From assembly GCA_021802555.1 (NCBI GenBank), contig JAJZRU010000002.1, forward strand, positions 123,204-187,203: a DNA stretch of 64,000 nucleotides, in the 5' to 3' direction. Positions 8,878 through 16,253 of this stretch are shown in pieces. The translations under genes and the position numbers were made by a program. Source of the DNA: Pseudomonadota bacterium (GTDB lineage Bacteria; Pseudomonadota; Gammaproteobacteria; Burkholderiales; Thiobacillaceae). Position 1 is the stretch's first letter, and every line of letters starts with the position of its first letter. The notes under the pieces were generated by a model. The model saw nothing but the letters and a program-made list of their open reading frames with translations, did no database searches and was not told the origin of the DNA.

Positions 8878-9910
8878 CAGACTCACGCAATTTTCCCACG
8901 GCGGTGGCTGCGGCTGCAAAATCGCTCCCGCCATCCTGCACGAAATTCTCGCACGCACCCCGCCCGCGGCAGGCTTTGCCGATCTGCTGGTGGGCACGGA
9001 ATCGAGCGACGATGCCGCCGTTTACCGCCTCAACGACGAGCAGGCGGTCATCGCGACGACGGATTTCTTCATGCCCATCGTCGACGATCCCGGCGACTTC
9101 GGCTGCATCGCCGCGACCAATGCCCTGTCCGACATCTATGCCATGGGCGGCCGGCCGATCTTCGCCCTCGCCCTGGTCGGCATGCCCATAGACAAGCTGC
9201 CGGTGACCACCATCCAGCAAATCCTGGCCGGCGGCGAGGCCGTGTGCCGTGCCGCCGGCATCCCCATCGCCGGCGGTCATTCCATCGATGCGCCGGAGCC
9301 CATCTACGGCCTGGTCGGCATCGGCCTGGTGCATCCCGGCCACGTCAAGCGCAACGACCGCGCCCGCGCCGGCGACGTGCTCATCCTGGGCAAGCCCATC
9401 GGCGTCGGCGTGCTGTCGGCGGCCCTGAAAAAACGCGAACTGTCGGCGCAGGGCTACGAACAGATGCTGGCCGCCACCACGCGGCTCAACACCGTGGGCG
9501 CACGTTTGGGAGAAATGGCGGCCGTGCACGCCATGACCGACGTCACGGGCTTCGGCCTGCTCGGCCACCTGCTGGAAATCTGCCGCGGCTCGCGCCTGGG
9601 CGCGGCGCTGGACTATGCCCGCATTCCCGTATTGAGCGTGGCCCAGGAACTGGCCCAGGGCGGCTACAGCACGGGCGCGACGGAACGCAACTGGGCGAGC
9701 TATGGCGGCGAGGTGGAACTGCCCGCCGCCCTGGCCGAGTGGCAGCGCAAGCTGCTGTGCGATCCGCAGACCAGCGGCGGCCTGCTGGTGGCCTGCGCCG
9801 CAGAGGCCGCCGATCAAGTGTTGCAGGCCTTCCAGGCCGAGGGCTTCGAGGGCACGGCCGTCATCGGCCGCATGGAGGACGCGCCGCCGCGCGTGCGGGT
9901 GGCGCTGTAA
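8864..9910 (+). CDS. selD: Selenide, water dikinase (selenophosphate synthase)
   Basis: Makes selenophosphate from selenide and ATP, giving AMP and phosphate. 348 residues. The N-terminal motif SHGGGCGCKIAP carries the catalytic Cys-Lys pair as cysteine, not selenocysteine. AIR-synthase-type ATP-binding regions follow (SSDDAAVYRL, DVTGFGLLGHL, CDPQTSGGLLV). The ATG at 8864 is preceded by a weak purine-rich GGAAACGAG. With mnmH next door, the obvious use of its product is tRNA 2-selenouridine; selA, selB and tRNA-Sec are not in this window, so a role in selenocysteine cannot be judged. Confidence 0.96.
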   Translation: MKDDIRLTQFSHGGGCGCKIAPAILHEILARTPPAAGFADLLVGTESSDDAAVYRLNDEQAVIATTDFFMPIVDDPGDFGCIAATNALSDIYAMGGRPIFALALVGMPIDKLPVTTIQQILAGGEAVCRAAGIPIAGGHSIDAPEPIYGLVGIGLVHPGHVKRNDRARAGDVLILGKPIGVGVLSAALKKRELSAQGYEQMLAATTRLNTVGARLGEMAAVHAMTDVTGFGLLGHLLEICRGSRLGAALDYARIPVLSVAQELAQGGYSTGATERNWASYGGEVELPAALAEWQRKLLCDPQTSGGLLVACAAEAADQVLQAFQAEGFEGTAVIGRMEDAPPRVRVAL

Positions 9911-10314
9911 GCAACCTCGGCCGGCTGCGATCGTACCCTCGTTGAACAACGAAAGCAGCAAGACAACTATCACATGCGGGAACCAATTTATACGGTTACA
10001 GAAATTCGGAAGTTGCGGAGTGGCTCTCGCTAATCCCGCAGTCAACCGGATCTATGCGAAAAGCCGCGCATGCAGGCTCAATGGCGACATGGTTTGCCGC
10101 GTATTTCGCTGCATCATCGACGAAGTGGTCATGAACCACGAGGCAACGTCAGCGTCGGGGAAGTGAAACAGGGATTTCAGGCGCGCTGATTGGGAGCGTT
10201 ATTCGCATCTATGCCTGCCGGCTGTTTACGTCAGGGGGCAACGGTTCCCGATCATGGACCGCAATGTGCGTCGCCCCGTTTGCGGTGCACGAAATCGCGG
10301 GCGCAGAGGGGTTG
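9911..10314. other. 404 bp without a convincing gene
   Basis: Between selD and the small minus-strand gene. The first 250 bases are less GC-rich than the surroundings. Open frames exist but none has a ribosome site, family motif or codon pattern I trust. No tRNA or repeat seen. Confidence 0.5.
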
Positions 10315-10500
10315 TTACTGGACCAGTTCGAGGTGCACGGCGCTGTGGTCTTCCATGCGCCGGCCGGTGCTTTTGCGGCGGTCTTCCTTGAGTTCGACGG
10401 GCAGGGGGGCGTCGGGTGGTGCGATGCGCCGATCCCGCAAACGGCGCTCGAAGGGGATGAATTCCACTTCGTAACCCGGCAGAGGTTGCTTGGGGGACAT
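10315..10500 (-). CDS. Small basic hypothetical protein, 61 residues
   Basis: I do not recognise this protein. It is supported by an AAGGAC ribosome site 6 bases before the ATG at 10500 and by being the only sensible frame in an 800-bp stretch. The sequence is hydrophilic and arginine-rich: FERRLRDRRIAPPDAP in the middle and KEDRRKSTGRRMEDHS later, with no membrane segment or cysteine. The arginine clusters might bind nucleic acid, which is only a guess. It stands alone, divergent from the GyrI-like gene and 404 bp from selD. Confidence 0.5.
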   Translation of the reverse strand: MSPKQPLPGYEVEFIPFERRLRDRRIAPPDAPLPVELKEDRRKSTGRRMEDHSAVHLELVQ

Positions 10501-10723
10501 CGGCAGTCCTTGTGTCGGTAACTTGCCGTAACTATAGAAATTTCGCTGCGCTTGGGCAATACCTTAAGGGCTGCTGCGCGTGCCGTTCGTCGGATCGCGG
10601 TATGATTGCACGCTGCCGAAAGGGTCCGGGCCCACGCCGCGGCGCCCCGGAGGGGCCGGGCAGGCCGCGTAGCCCGAGCCTCCCCCTGGCGCATTTTGTT
10701 CGGCGTCCCGATGCGGAGTTCTC

Positions 10724-11257
10724 GTGTTAAAAAAACAATGGCTGGTGGTGCTCGTCGCCTTCGTCGCGCCCGTGGTCTTCATTTGGTGGTGGTGGGGAGG
10801 CTTCAACAGGGTTGAGGTGCGCACGCAGGTGCTGGGGCCTTATCACTACGCCTACCAGGATTTTCGTGGCGACCTGGCAGATGCCGGCAAGGCCCAGGCG
10901 CAGGTGCGGGCCACGCTCACGGGGGCCGGCATCCCGGTGGGCGACGGCATCACCGTGCTCCTGACCGACCCGCGCAAGATTCCTCAAAACAGTCAGCAGG
11001 CCCAGGTCGGCTATCTGGTGGCGGAGAACGTCCTGCAGGTTCCTCCCGGCGTCAAGCTGGCGACGCTGCCGCGCCGGCGCGTGCTCAGCGCCACCGTGCA
11101 GGCCGGCGTGCTGATCGCGCCCAGCAAGGCCTACCAGGCGCTCTATGACCATCTCCGCGCCCAAGGGCGGGACATCCGCCCGCCCACGGTGGAGATCTAC
11201 CGCGCCGGCGATTCCATCAACCGCATGGGGGTTTTGACCGTGCAGATGGCGGATTGA
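10724..11257 (+). CDS. GyrI-like small-molecule-binding domain protein, membrane anchored
   Basis: 177 residues. Residues about 6-24 are one hydrophobic segment (VVLVAFVAPVVFIWWWW), followed by a soluble domain resembling the GyrI/AraC effector-binding fold (VEVRTQVLGPYHYAYQDFRG, then VGYLVAENV and VEIYRAGDSINR). The GTG start at 10724 has CGGAG about 6 bases upstream. Its stop overlaps the next ATG (TGATG). Function unknown; relatives bind small hydrophobic ligands. It heads a probable four-gene transcript with the CobD-like, SpmAB-like and ppx genes. Confidence 0.65.
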   Translation: MLKKQWLVVLVAFVAPVVFIWWWWGGFNRVEVRTQVLGPYHYAYQDFRGDLADAGKAQAQVRATLTGAGIPVGDGITVLLTDPRKIPQNSQQAQVGYLVAENVLQVPPGVKLATLPRRRVLSATVQAGVLIAPSKAYQALYDHLRAQGRDIRPPTVEIYRAGDSINRMGVLTVQMAD

Positions 11258-12174
11258 TGGCGCTGCTTCTGGCCGTCTTGGGCGCGCTGCTGCTGGAGCA
11301 CTTCCACCCGCTGACCCAGCCCGCCGCGCATTACCGGACCTTCGCGGCCTACAGCGACTGGCTGCGCGACAAGCTGGACGGCGGCGAGCCGCAGCAGGGC
11401 CTGATCGCATGGTGCGCTGCGGTGCTGCCCGCGCTCGTTGCGGTGTTTTTCGTGCATGTCTGGCTGGCGCACTTCTCGGCGGTGCTGGGCGCGCTGTTCG
11501 GCGCCGCGGTGCTGTATTTCACGGGCGGCTTCAAATACTACGCGCGCGCCGCGGAGGATGTGGCGCAGGTGCTCGACGCGGGGGAGGTCGGCCAGGCGCG
11601 TGAGGCGCTGGGGCGCTGGGGCAACGTCGATGCCGCTCAGTTCGGTGTCCACGACCTCGCGCGCGTGGCCACCGAGCGGGTGCTGGCGCTGAGCCACCGC
11701 CAGTTGTTCGGGCCGTTGTTCTGGTTCGTCGCGTTGGCCTTCCTGGGGCCCGTGGGGCCGGTGCTCTACCGCCTCTCGTCCATCCTCGACCGGCGTTGGG
11801 CGAGGGGCGATGCTTTCGGACAGTTTGCCAAGTGGGTTTTTCACTGGCTCGATTGGCCTGCCGTGCGCGTGACTGCGCTGAGCTTCGCCATCGCGGGAGA
11901 CTTCGAGGATGCGGTGTACTGCTGGCGCACCCAGGGTGCAGACTGGCCGGACGCCGAGGAGGGCAAGGTGCTGGCGGCGGGTGCCGGGGCCCTGGGCGTG
12001 CGCCTGGGATTGCCTCTGCCTTTGGCCGATACCCTGCTCCCCCGCCCCGAGCTGGGCCTGGGCGACGAGGCCCAAGCGCAGCACATCGGCGGCGCCGTGA
12101 GCCTGATCTGGCGCAGCCTGGCCCTGTGGCTGGCGCTGGGCGTACTGTTCGCGGTCGCCGGCTGGGCGAGTTGA
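11257..12174 (+). CDS. CobD/CbiB-AmpE-like integral membrane protein
   Basis: 305 residues with hydrophobic segments at both ends and in the middle (LLLAVLGALLLEHF, LPALVAVFFVHVWLAHF, LFGPLFWFVALAFLGP, LALWLALGVLFAVAGW). It matches the betaproteobacterial CobD/CbiB-family proteins, which are also related to AmpE. No other cobalamin gene is near, so a real role in adenosylcobinamide synthesis is doubtful; an AmpE-like membrane role is as likely. The ATG shares a base with the preceding stop, and the next gene starts 3 bp after this one ends. Confidence 0.6.
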   Translation: MALLLAVLGALLLEHFHPLTQPAAHYRTFAAYSDWLRDKLDGGEPQQGLIAWCAAVLPALVAVFFVHVWLAHFSAVLGALFGAAVLYFTGGFKYYARAAEDVAQVLDAGEVGQAREALGRWGNVDAAQFGVHDLARVATERVLALSHRQLFGPLFWFVALAFLGPVGPVLYRLSSILDRRWARGDAFGQFAKWVFHWLDWPAVRVTALSFAIAGDFEDAVYCWRTQGADWPDAEEGKVLAAGAGALGVRLGLPLPLADTLLPRPELGLGDEAQAQHIGGAVSLIWRSLALWLALGVLFAVAGWAS

Positions 12175-12177
12175 GCC

Positions 12178-13410
12178 ATGCTCAACCGCGTCTGGAGCGG
12201 CTTCTTCCTGGTCGCCTTCCTCATGGCGGGCGCCAAGCTCGTGCAGGGCCAGGATCTCTTCGCGCCCATCATGGAGGCGGCCTTTGCCGCGGCCAAGGAC
12301 GCCTTCCAGATCTCGCTGGGCTTAACCGGCGTGATGAGCCTGTGGCTGGGCATCATGAAGGTGGGCGAGAAGGCGGGGTTCCTGCATCTGCTCAATCGTC
12401 TGCTCGCGCCGCTGTTTCGCCGCCTGTTTCCGGAAGTGCCGCCCGGCCATCCCGCGCTTGCCGCCATCACCATGAACATGGCGGCCAACATGATGGGCCT
12501 GGACAACGCCGCGACGCCGCTCGGGCTGAAGGCCATGAAGGAATTGCAAAGCCTCAATCCCAGCCGCGATACGGCAAGCGATGCGCAGATACTGTTCCTG
12601 GTCATCAACACCGCTTCTGTCACGCTGCTGCCCGTCACCATCTTCACCTACCGGGCGCAGATGGGTGCGCACGACCCCACCGATGTGTTCATCCCGCTCA
12701 TCATCGCCAGCTTTTGCGGCACGCTCGCGGGCTTGCTCGGCGTGAGTTTGTTCCAGCGCATCCGTCTGTGGGACCCCGTCACGCTTGCCTATCTCGCCGG
12801 CATGGGCGCACTGGTGGCGGCACTGGCGGCCTATTTCCTGCAACTGCCCGCGGCGGCGATGCAGCGCCAGTCCGCGCTGCTGAGCAACTTCATTCTGTTT
12901 TCCGTGATCGTCGCCTTCCTGGCGGGCGCCTGGTGGCGGCGCGTGAATGCCTACGAGGCCTTCATCGAGGGTGCCAAGGAGGGATTTCAAACGGCTGTCA
13001 CCATCATCCCTTATCTTGTCGCCATGCTGGTGGCCATCGCCGTGTTCCGCGCCAGCGGGGCGCTGGATGACTTGGCGCAGGGGGTGAAGAGCGTGGTCGC
13101 CGCCCTGGGCTGGGACACCCGCTTCGTCGATGCCCTGCCCGTGGCTCTCATGAAGCCGTTCTCCGGGAGCGGGGCGCGCGCCATGATGATAGACACCATG
13201 CGCGTGTACGGTGCGGACAGCTTCGCCGGCCGCCTGGCATCGGTGCTGCAGGGCAGCACCGAGACGACGTTCTACGTCCTGGCCGTGTATTTCGGCGCCG
13301 TGGGCATCCGGCGCACGCGCCATGCCCTGGCCTGCGGCCTCATCGCCGACGCCGGCGGCCTGGTGGCGGCGATCGTCGTGAGTTACTGGTTTTTCGGCGC
13401 AGGCGGTTGA
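12178..13410 (+). CDS. SpmA-SpmB fusion, nucleoside-recognition (Gate) domain membrane protein
   Basis: 410 residues made of two homologous membrane halves. The first (about 1-195) matches SpmA, with NMAANMMGLDNAATPLGLKA; the second (about 220-410) matches SpmB, with TVIIPYLV-type helices and GSTETTFYVLAVYFGAVG. In Bacillus the two are separate spore-maturation proteins; here they are one chain in what appears to be a non-sporulating organism. The substrate is unknown; the Gate domain is shared with nucleoside transporters. It begins 3 bp after the CobD-like gene and precedes ppx. Confidence 0.85.
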   Translation: MLNRVWSGFFLVAFLMAGAKLVQGQDLFAPIMEAAFAAAKDAFQISLGLTGVMSLWLGIMKVGEKAGFLHLLNRLLAPLFRRLFPEVPPGHPALAAITMNMAANMMGLDNAATPLGLKAMKELQSLNPSRDTASDAQILFLVINTASVTLLPVTIFTYRAQMGAHDPTDVFIPLIIASFCGTLAGLLGVSLFQRIRLWDPVTLAYLAGMGALVAALAAYFLQLPAAAMQRQSALLSNFILFSVIVAFLAGAWWRRVNAYEAFIEGAKEGFQTAVTIIPYLVAMLVAIAVFRASGALDDLAQGVKSVVAALGWDTRFVDALPVALMKPFSGSGARAMMIDTMRVYGADSFAGRLASVLQGSTETTFYVLAVYFGAVGIRRTRHALACGLIADAGGLVAAIVVSYWFFGAGG

Positions 13411-13480
13411 TGCACTGCGGGTGCCGCGGAGTGTGGGCAGCGTGCTAATCTCTTTGGCAGTACAGCAATCTCTCAGGCTG

Positions 13481-14983
13481 ATGACCGAATACAGCACCGT
13501 GGCAGCGGTGGATCTGGGCTCCAACAGCTTTAAACTGCAAGTGGCCCGGGTGGTGGAGAACCAGCTTTACTCCCTCGATGCCCTCAAGGAGCCCGTGCGG
13601 CTGGCGGCGGGCCTGGATCGCAAAAAAAACCTGACGCCGGAATCGCGCCAGGTGGCCCTGGATTGTCTCAAGCGTTTCGGCGACCGCCTGCACGGCTTGC
13701 CGCGCGGCGCCGTGCGCTGCGTGGGCACCAGCGCGCTGCGCCAGGCCAAGAACAGTCAGGCATTCCTGGAAGAGGCGGAGGCGGCGCTGGGTTTTCCCAT
13801 CGAGGTGATCGCCGGGCGCGAAGAGGCGCGCCTGATCTATCTGGGAGTCGTGCACAGCCTGCCCGCATTTGCCGGGCGCCGCCTGGTGGTGGACATCGGC
13901 GGCGGCTCGACGGAATGCATCGCCGGCCAGGGCCGCGCGGCGCAGCTCACGGAAAGCCTCAATCTGGGCTGCGTGCATTTCAGCCAGCGTTTTTTCGCCG
14001 ACGGCCGGCTCGACAAAATGGCCTTCGACCTGGCCGTGCTGGCCGCGCGCAACGAGGCCTCGGCGGTGGCCATGGATTTCCACGGGCGCTGGGAGGAGGC
14101 GATAGGCTCCAGCGGCACGGCGCGCGCCATCGCCGACGTGCTGGAAATGAACGGCCTGTCCGCCGGCGGCATCGCGGCGGCGGGCATGGAGCGCGTCAAG
14201 CAGATTCTGATCCGCGCCGGCAGCATGGAGAAAGTGCAGCTCGCCGGCCTGCGCGCCGACCGCAAGCCCGTGTTCGCCGGCGGCCTGGCCATCATGCTGG
14301 GGGTGTTCGCGGAACTGGGCATCAAGCGCATGCAGACGGCCGAGGGCGCGCTGCGCGAAGGCATCCTGTACGACCTGTTGGGGCGCTTCCACGAGGCCGA
14401 CATGCGCGAGGCTACGGTCAAGGAGTTCCTGCGCCGCTACCACGTGGATTTGCGCCAGGCGCAGCGGGTGGCGGCTCTGGCCGAGCGCTTTTTCGACCAG
14501 ATCGCGCCCGCCGTCAAGGGCGACGTCAAAGAGGCGCACCGCTACCTGCAGTGGGCGGCCCTGCTGCACGAAGTCGGCATCAGCGTCGCGCACTCGGGCT
14601 ATCACAAGCATGGCGCCTACATTCTGCAAAACGCCGACATGCCGGGATTTTCGCGGCGCGATCAGGCGCGCCTCGCGCTGCTGGTGCGCAGCCAGCGCGG
14701 CGGCCTGGCGAAAATTCCCGCCTTCCAGCCGGCCAGCCCGGACGCGGCGGATGCCGACGACCGCCTGCTGGTGCAATGTCTGCGCCTGGCCGTGGCCTTC
14801 TGCCGCAGCCGGCGCGAGCCCGAAATCCCCGGCAACTTCGTCCTCGAATGCGGCGTCAAGGGCTGCCGGCTGGCGCTCGACGGCGCTTGGCTGGAAGGCC
14901 ATGCCTTGGCCCAGACGGCGCTGGCCGAGGAGGCCGAGGATTGGGAAGGCAGCGGCTACAGTTTTCGCCTCAAGGCTGTTTGA
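13481..14983 (+). CDS. ppx: Exopolyphosphatase (Ppx/GppA family)
   Basis: Hydrolyses terminal phosphate from polyphosphate and possibly from pppGpp. 500 residues: an actin-like ATPase-fold core with VAAVDLGSNSFKLQVARV at the N-terminus and VVDIGGGSTECI near residue 140, and a C-terminal HD-like helical domain (HRYLQWAALLHEVGISVAH). I chose the ATG at 13481, since relatives begin right before AAVDLGSNS; an in-frame ATG lies 20 codons upstream. ppk lies about 1.3 kb further on in the opposite direction, with a toxin-antitoxin pair in between. Confidence 0.92.
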   Translation: MTEYSTVAAVDLGSNSFKLQVARVVENQLYSLDALKEPVRLAAGLDRKKNLTPESRQVALDCLKRFGDRLHGLPRGAVRCVGTSALRQAKNSQAFLEEAEAALGFPIEVIAGREEARLIYLGVVHSLPAFAGRRLVVDIGGGSTECIAGQGRAAQLTESLNLGCVHFSQRFFADGRLDKMAFDLAVLAARNEASAVAMDFHGRWEEAIGSSGTARAIADVLEMNGLSAGGIAAAGMERVKQILIRAGSMEKVQLAGLRADRKPVFAGGLAIMLGVFAELGIKRMQTAEGALREGILYDLLGRFHEADMREATVKEFLRRYHVDLRQAQRVAALAERFFDQIAPAVKGDVKEAHRYLQWAALLHEVGISVAHSGYHKHGAYILQNADMPGFSRRDQARLALLVRSQRGGLAKIPAFQPASPDAADADDRLLVQCLRLAVAFCRSRREPEIPGNFVLECGVKGCRLALDGAWLEGHALAQTALAEEAEDWEGSGYSFRLKAV

Positions 14984-15034
14984 GTCCGGCGAAACGCCCT
15001 GATGTGTGGCAAATGGCTGGTCAGACCGGCCTGA

Positions 15035-15085
15035 AGTCCATATAAACAATCGAGTATTGATTTAAGTCCATATTTGGACTATTTT
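15035..15085 (+). promoter_or_regulatory. Promoter and operator of the Xre-RES toxin-antitoxin operon
   Basis: A perfect inverted repeat, AGTCCA-TATT-TGGACT, lies at 15065-15080. A second half-site AGTCCA is at 15035-15040, 30 bp upstream. A possible -35 (TTGATT, 15056-15061) and -10 (TATTTT, 15080-15085) with an 18-bp spacer place the palindrome between them, as expected for autorepression by the antitoxin. Confidence 0.6.
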
Positions 15086-15113
15086 TGACATGTAGAACTC
15101 TCAGGAGCGCAAC

Positions 15114-15545
15114 ATGCCAGCCCTTGCAAGCGTCCCGCAGCCTAAAACCCGCACTGCCGCAGCCCGGCCTTCCGGCAAGGATATGTCCGCCGCCGGTTTG
15201 CGCGCGTTTTTCAACATCGCCCAGGCCTGGCAGTTGTCCGCCGAGGCGCAAATGGTGTTGCTGGGCGCTCCCGGACGCTCGACTTTTTTCAAGTGGAAAG
15301 CCCATCCCCAATCCGCCGATCTCAAGCGCGACACCCTGGAACGCCTGTCCTACATTCTGGGCATCTACAAGGCCTTGCAAATTTTGCTGCCGGATTCGGC
15401 TGCCGCCGATGCCTGGGTGAAAAAGCCCAACAACGCCCCGCTGTTCGGCGGCGGGAGTGCCTTGGAGCGCATGCTGGGCGGCAACATCGGCGACCTCCTG
15501 GCGGTGCGCCAGTACCTCGACGCCCGGCGCGGGGGCTGGGGCTGA
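15114..15545 (+). CDS. Xre/MbcA/ParS-family antitoxin of a RES toxin pair
   Basis: 143 residues. The C-terminal half matches the MbcA/ParS/Xre antitoxin toxin-binding domain: TLERLSYILGIYKALQILLP, then WVKKPNNAPLFGGGSALERMLGGN and the final VRQYLDARRGGWG. The N-terminal part (FFNIAQAWQLSAEAQMVLLG, STFFKWK) is the Xre-like DNA-binding helix bundle. AGGAG stands 6 bases before the ATG. It should neutralise the downstream RES toxin and repress the operon through the palindrome upstream. The stop codon region overlaps the proposed toxin start. Confidence 0.88.
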   Translation: MPALASVPQPKTRTAAARPSGKDMSAAGLRAFFNIAQAWQLSAEAQMVLLGAPGRSTFFKWKAHPQSADLKRDTLERLSYILGIYKALQILLPDSAAADAWVKKPNNAPLFGGGSALERMLGGNIGDLLAVRQYLDARRGGWG

Positions 15546-16222
15546 ATTATCCGCACGTCGCGCTGGCCTGGAACCCGGCCTATCGCGTCATTCCCAGCCG
15601 TTTTCCTGCCATCGGCCTGTTCGAGCGCGTGGCGAGCGCGGAGGATTTCGATGCCCTCTACGCTCTGGAGTCCATGACCAACGACCGCATCCGCGACGAA
15701 GTCGGCGATATCAGCCTCGTGCCGGCGGCGGAGCGCAAGTTCGGCCCCGGCAGCAGCTCCATCATGGCGGCCTTCACCCACCTCAACCCGCAGGGCAGCC
15801 GCTTCAGCGATGGAACCTATGGGGTGTTCTACTGCGCCCGCGAGCGGGATACCGCCATCCATGAAACCCGTTACCACTCGGGCCTGTTCATGCAGGCAAC
15901 CCAAGAGCCGCCCATGCGCCTGCAAATGCGCCTATACGCCGTGAAGGTGTCGGGTGAAGTGGTGGATTTGCGCGCTGCTGCTCAAGCCGAACCGTGTATC
16001 GTCGACCCTGGCGATTACGGTTACGCCCAGGGCCTGGGCCGCAAACTCCGGGAGCAAAACGTTCAGGGCATCCTCTACCCCTCCGGGCGACATCCCGGCG
16101 GCGAATGCCTGGCTGCCCTGCGCACGGGCATTTTGCACAACTGTCGGCACTCGGCCTACCTGGAATACAACTGGAACGGGTGGGCGATAGACGCGGTGTT
16201 CGAGGTCAATCGCCTGGTTTGA
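15542..16222 (+). CDS. RES-domain toxin (NAD+-degrading family), probable CTG start
   Basis: 226 residues matching RES toxins, which deplete NAD+ in characterised pairs. Conserved features: RVIPSRFPAIGLFERV and LYALESMTNDRIRDEVGD near the N-terminus, FSDGTYGVFYCARERDTAIHETRYH in the core (key Arg, Tyr and Glu candidates), and a late PSGRHPGGECLAALR with NCRHSAYLEYNWNG. No ATG, GTG or TTG occurs in frame between the antitoxin stop and the conserved start of the domain, nor in the 60 bases before. The best candidate is CTG at 15542, which overlaps the antitoxin TGA as CTGA. An ATG at 15674 would cut away conserved residues. Confidence 0.85.
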   Translation: MNYPHVALAWNPAYRVIPSRFPAIGLFERVASAEDFDALYALESMTNDRIRDEVGDISLVPAAERKFGPGSSSIMAAFTHLNPQGSRFSDGTYGVFYCARERDTAIHETRYHSGLFMQATQEPPMRLQMRLYAVKVSGEVVDLRAAAQAEPCIVDPGDYGYAQGLGRKLREQNVQGILYPSGRHPGGECLAALRTGILHNCRHSAYLEYNWNGWAIDAVFEVNRLV

Positions 16223-16253
16223 TCCGATTATCTTTACGCCGAGGAAACGCGCT

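Noticed and set aside
8864..10314. Selenocysteine machinery (tRNA-Sec, or a Sec codon in selD)
   Set aside because: selD uses cysteine at the catalytic site, and no tRNA-like cloverleaf was found in the following DNA.
11257..12174. Cobalamin biosynthesis cluster
   Set aside because: Only one CobD/CbiB-like gene is present, without any other cobalamin gene or B12 riboswitch.
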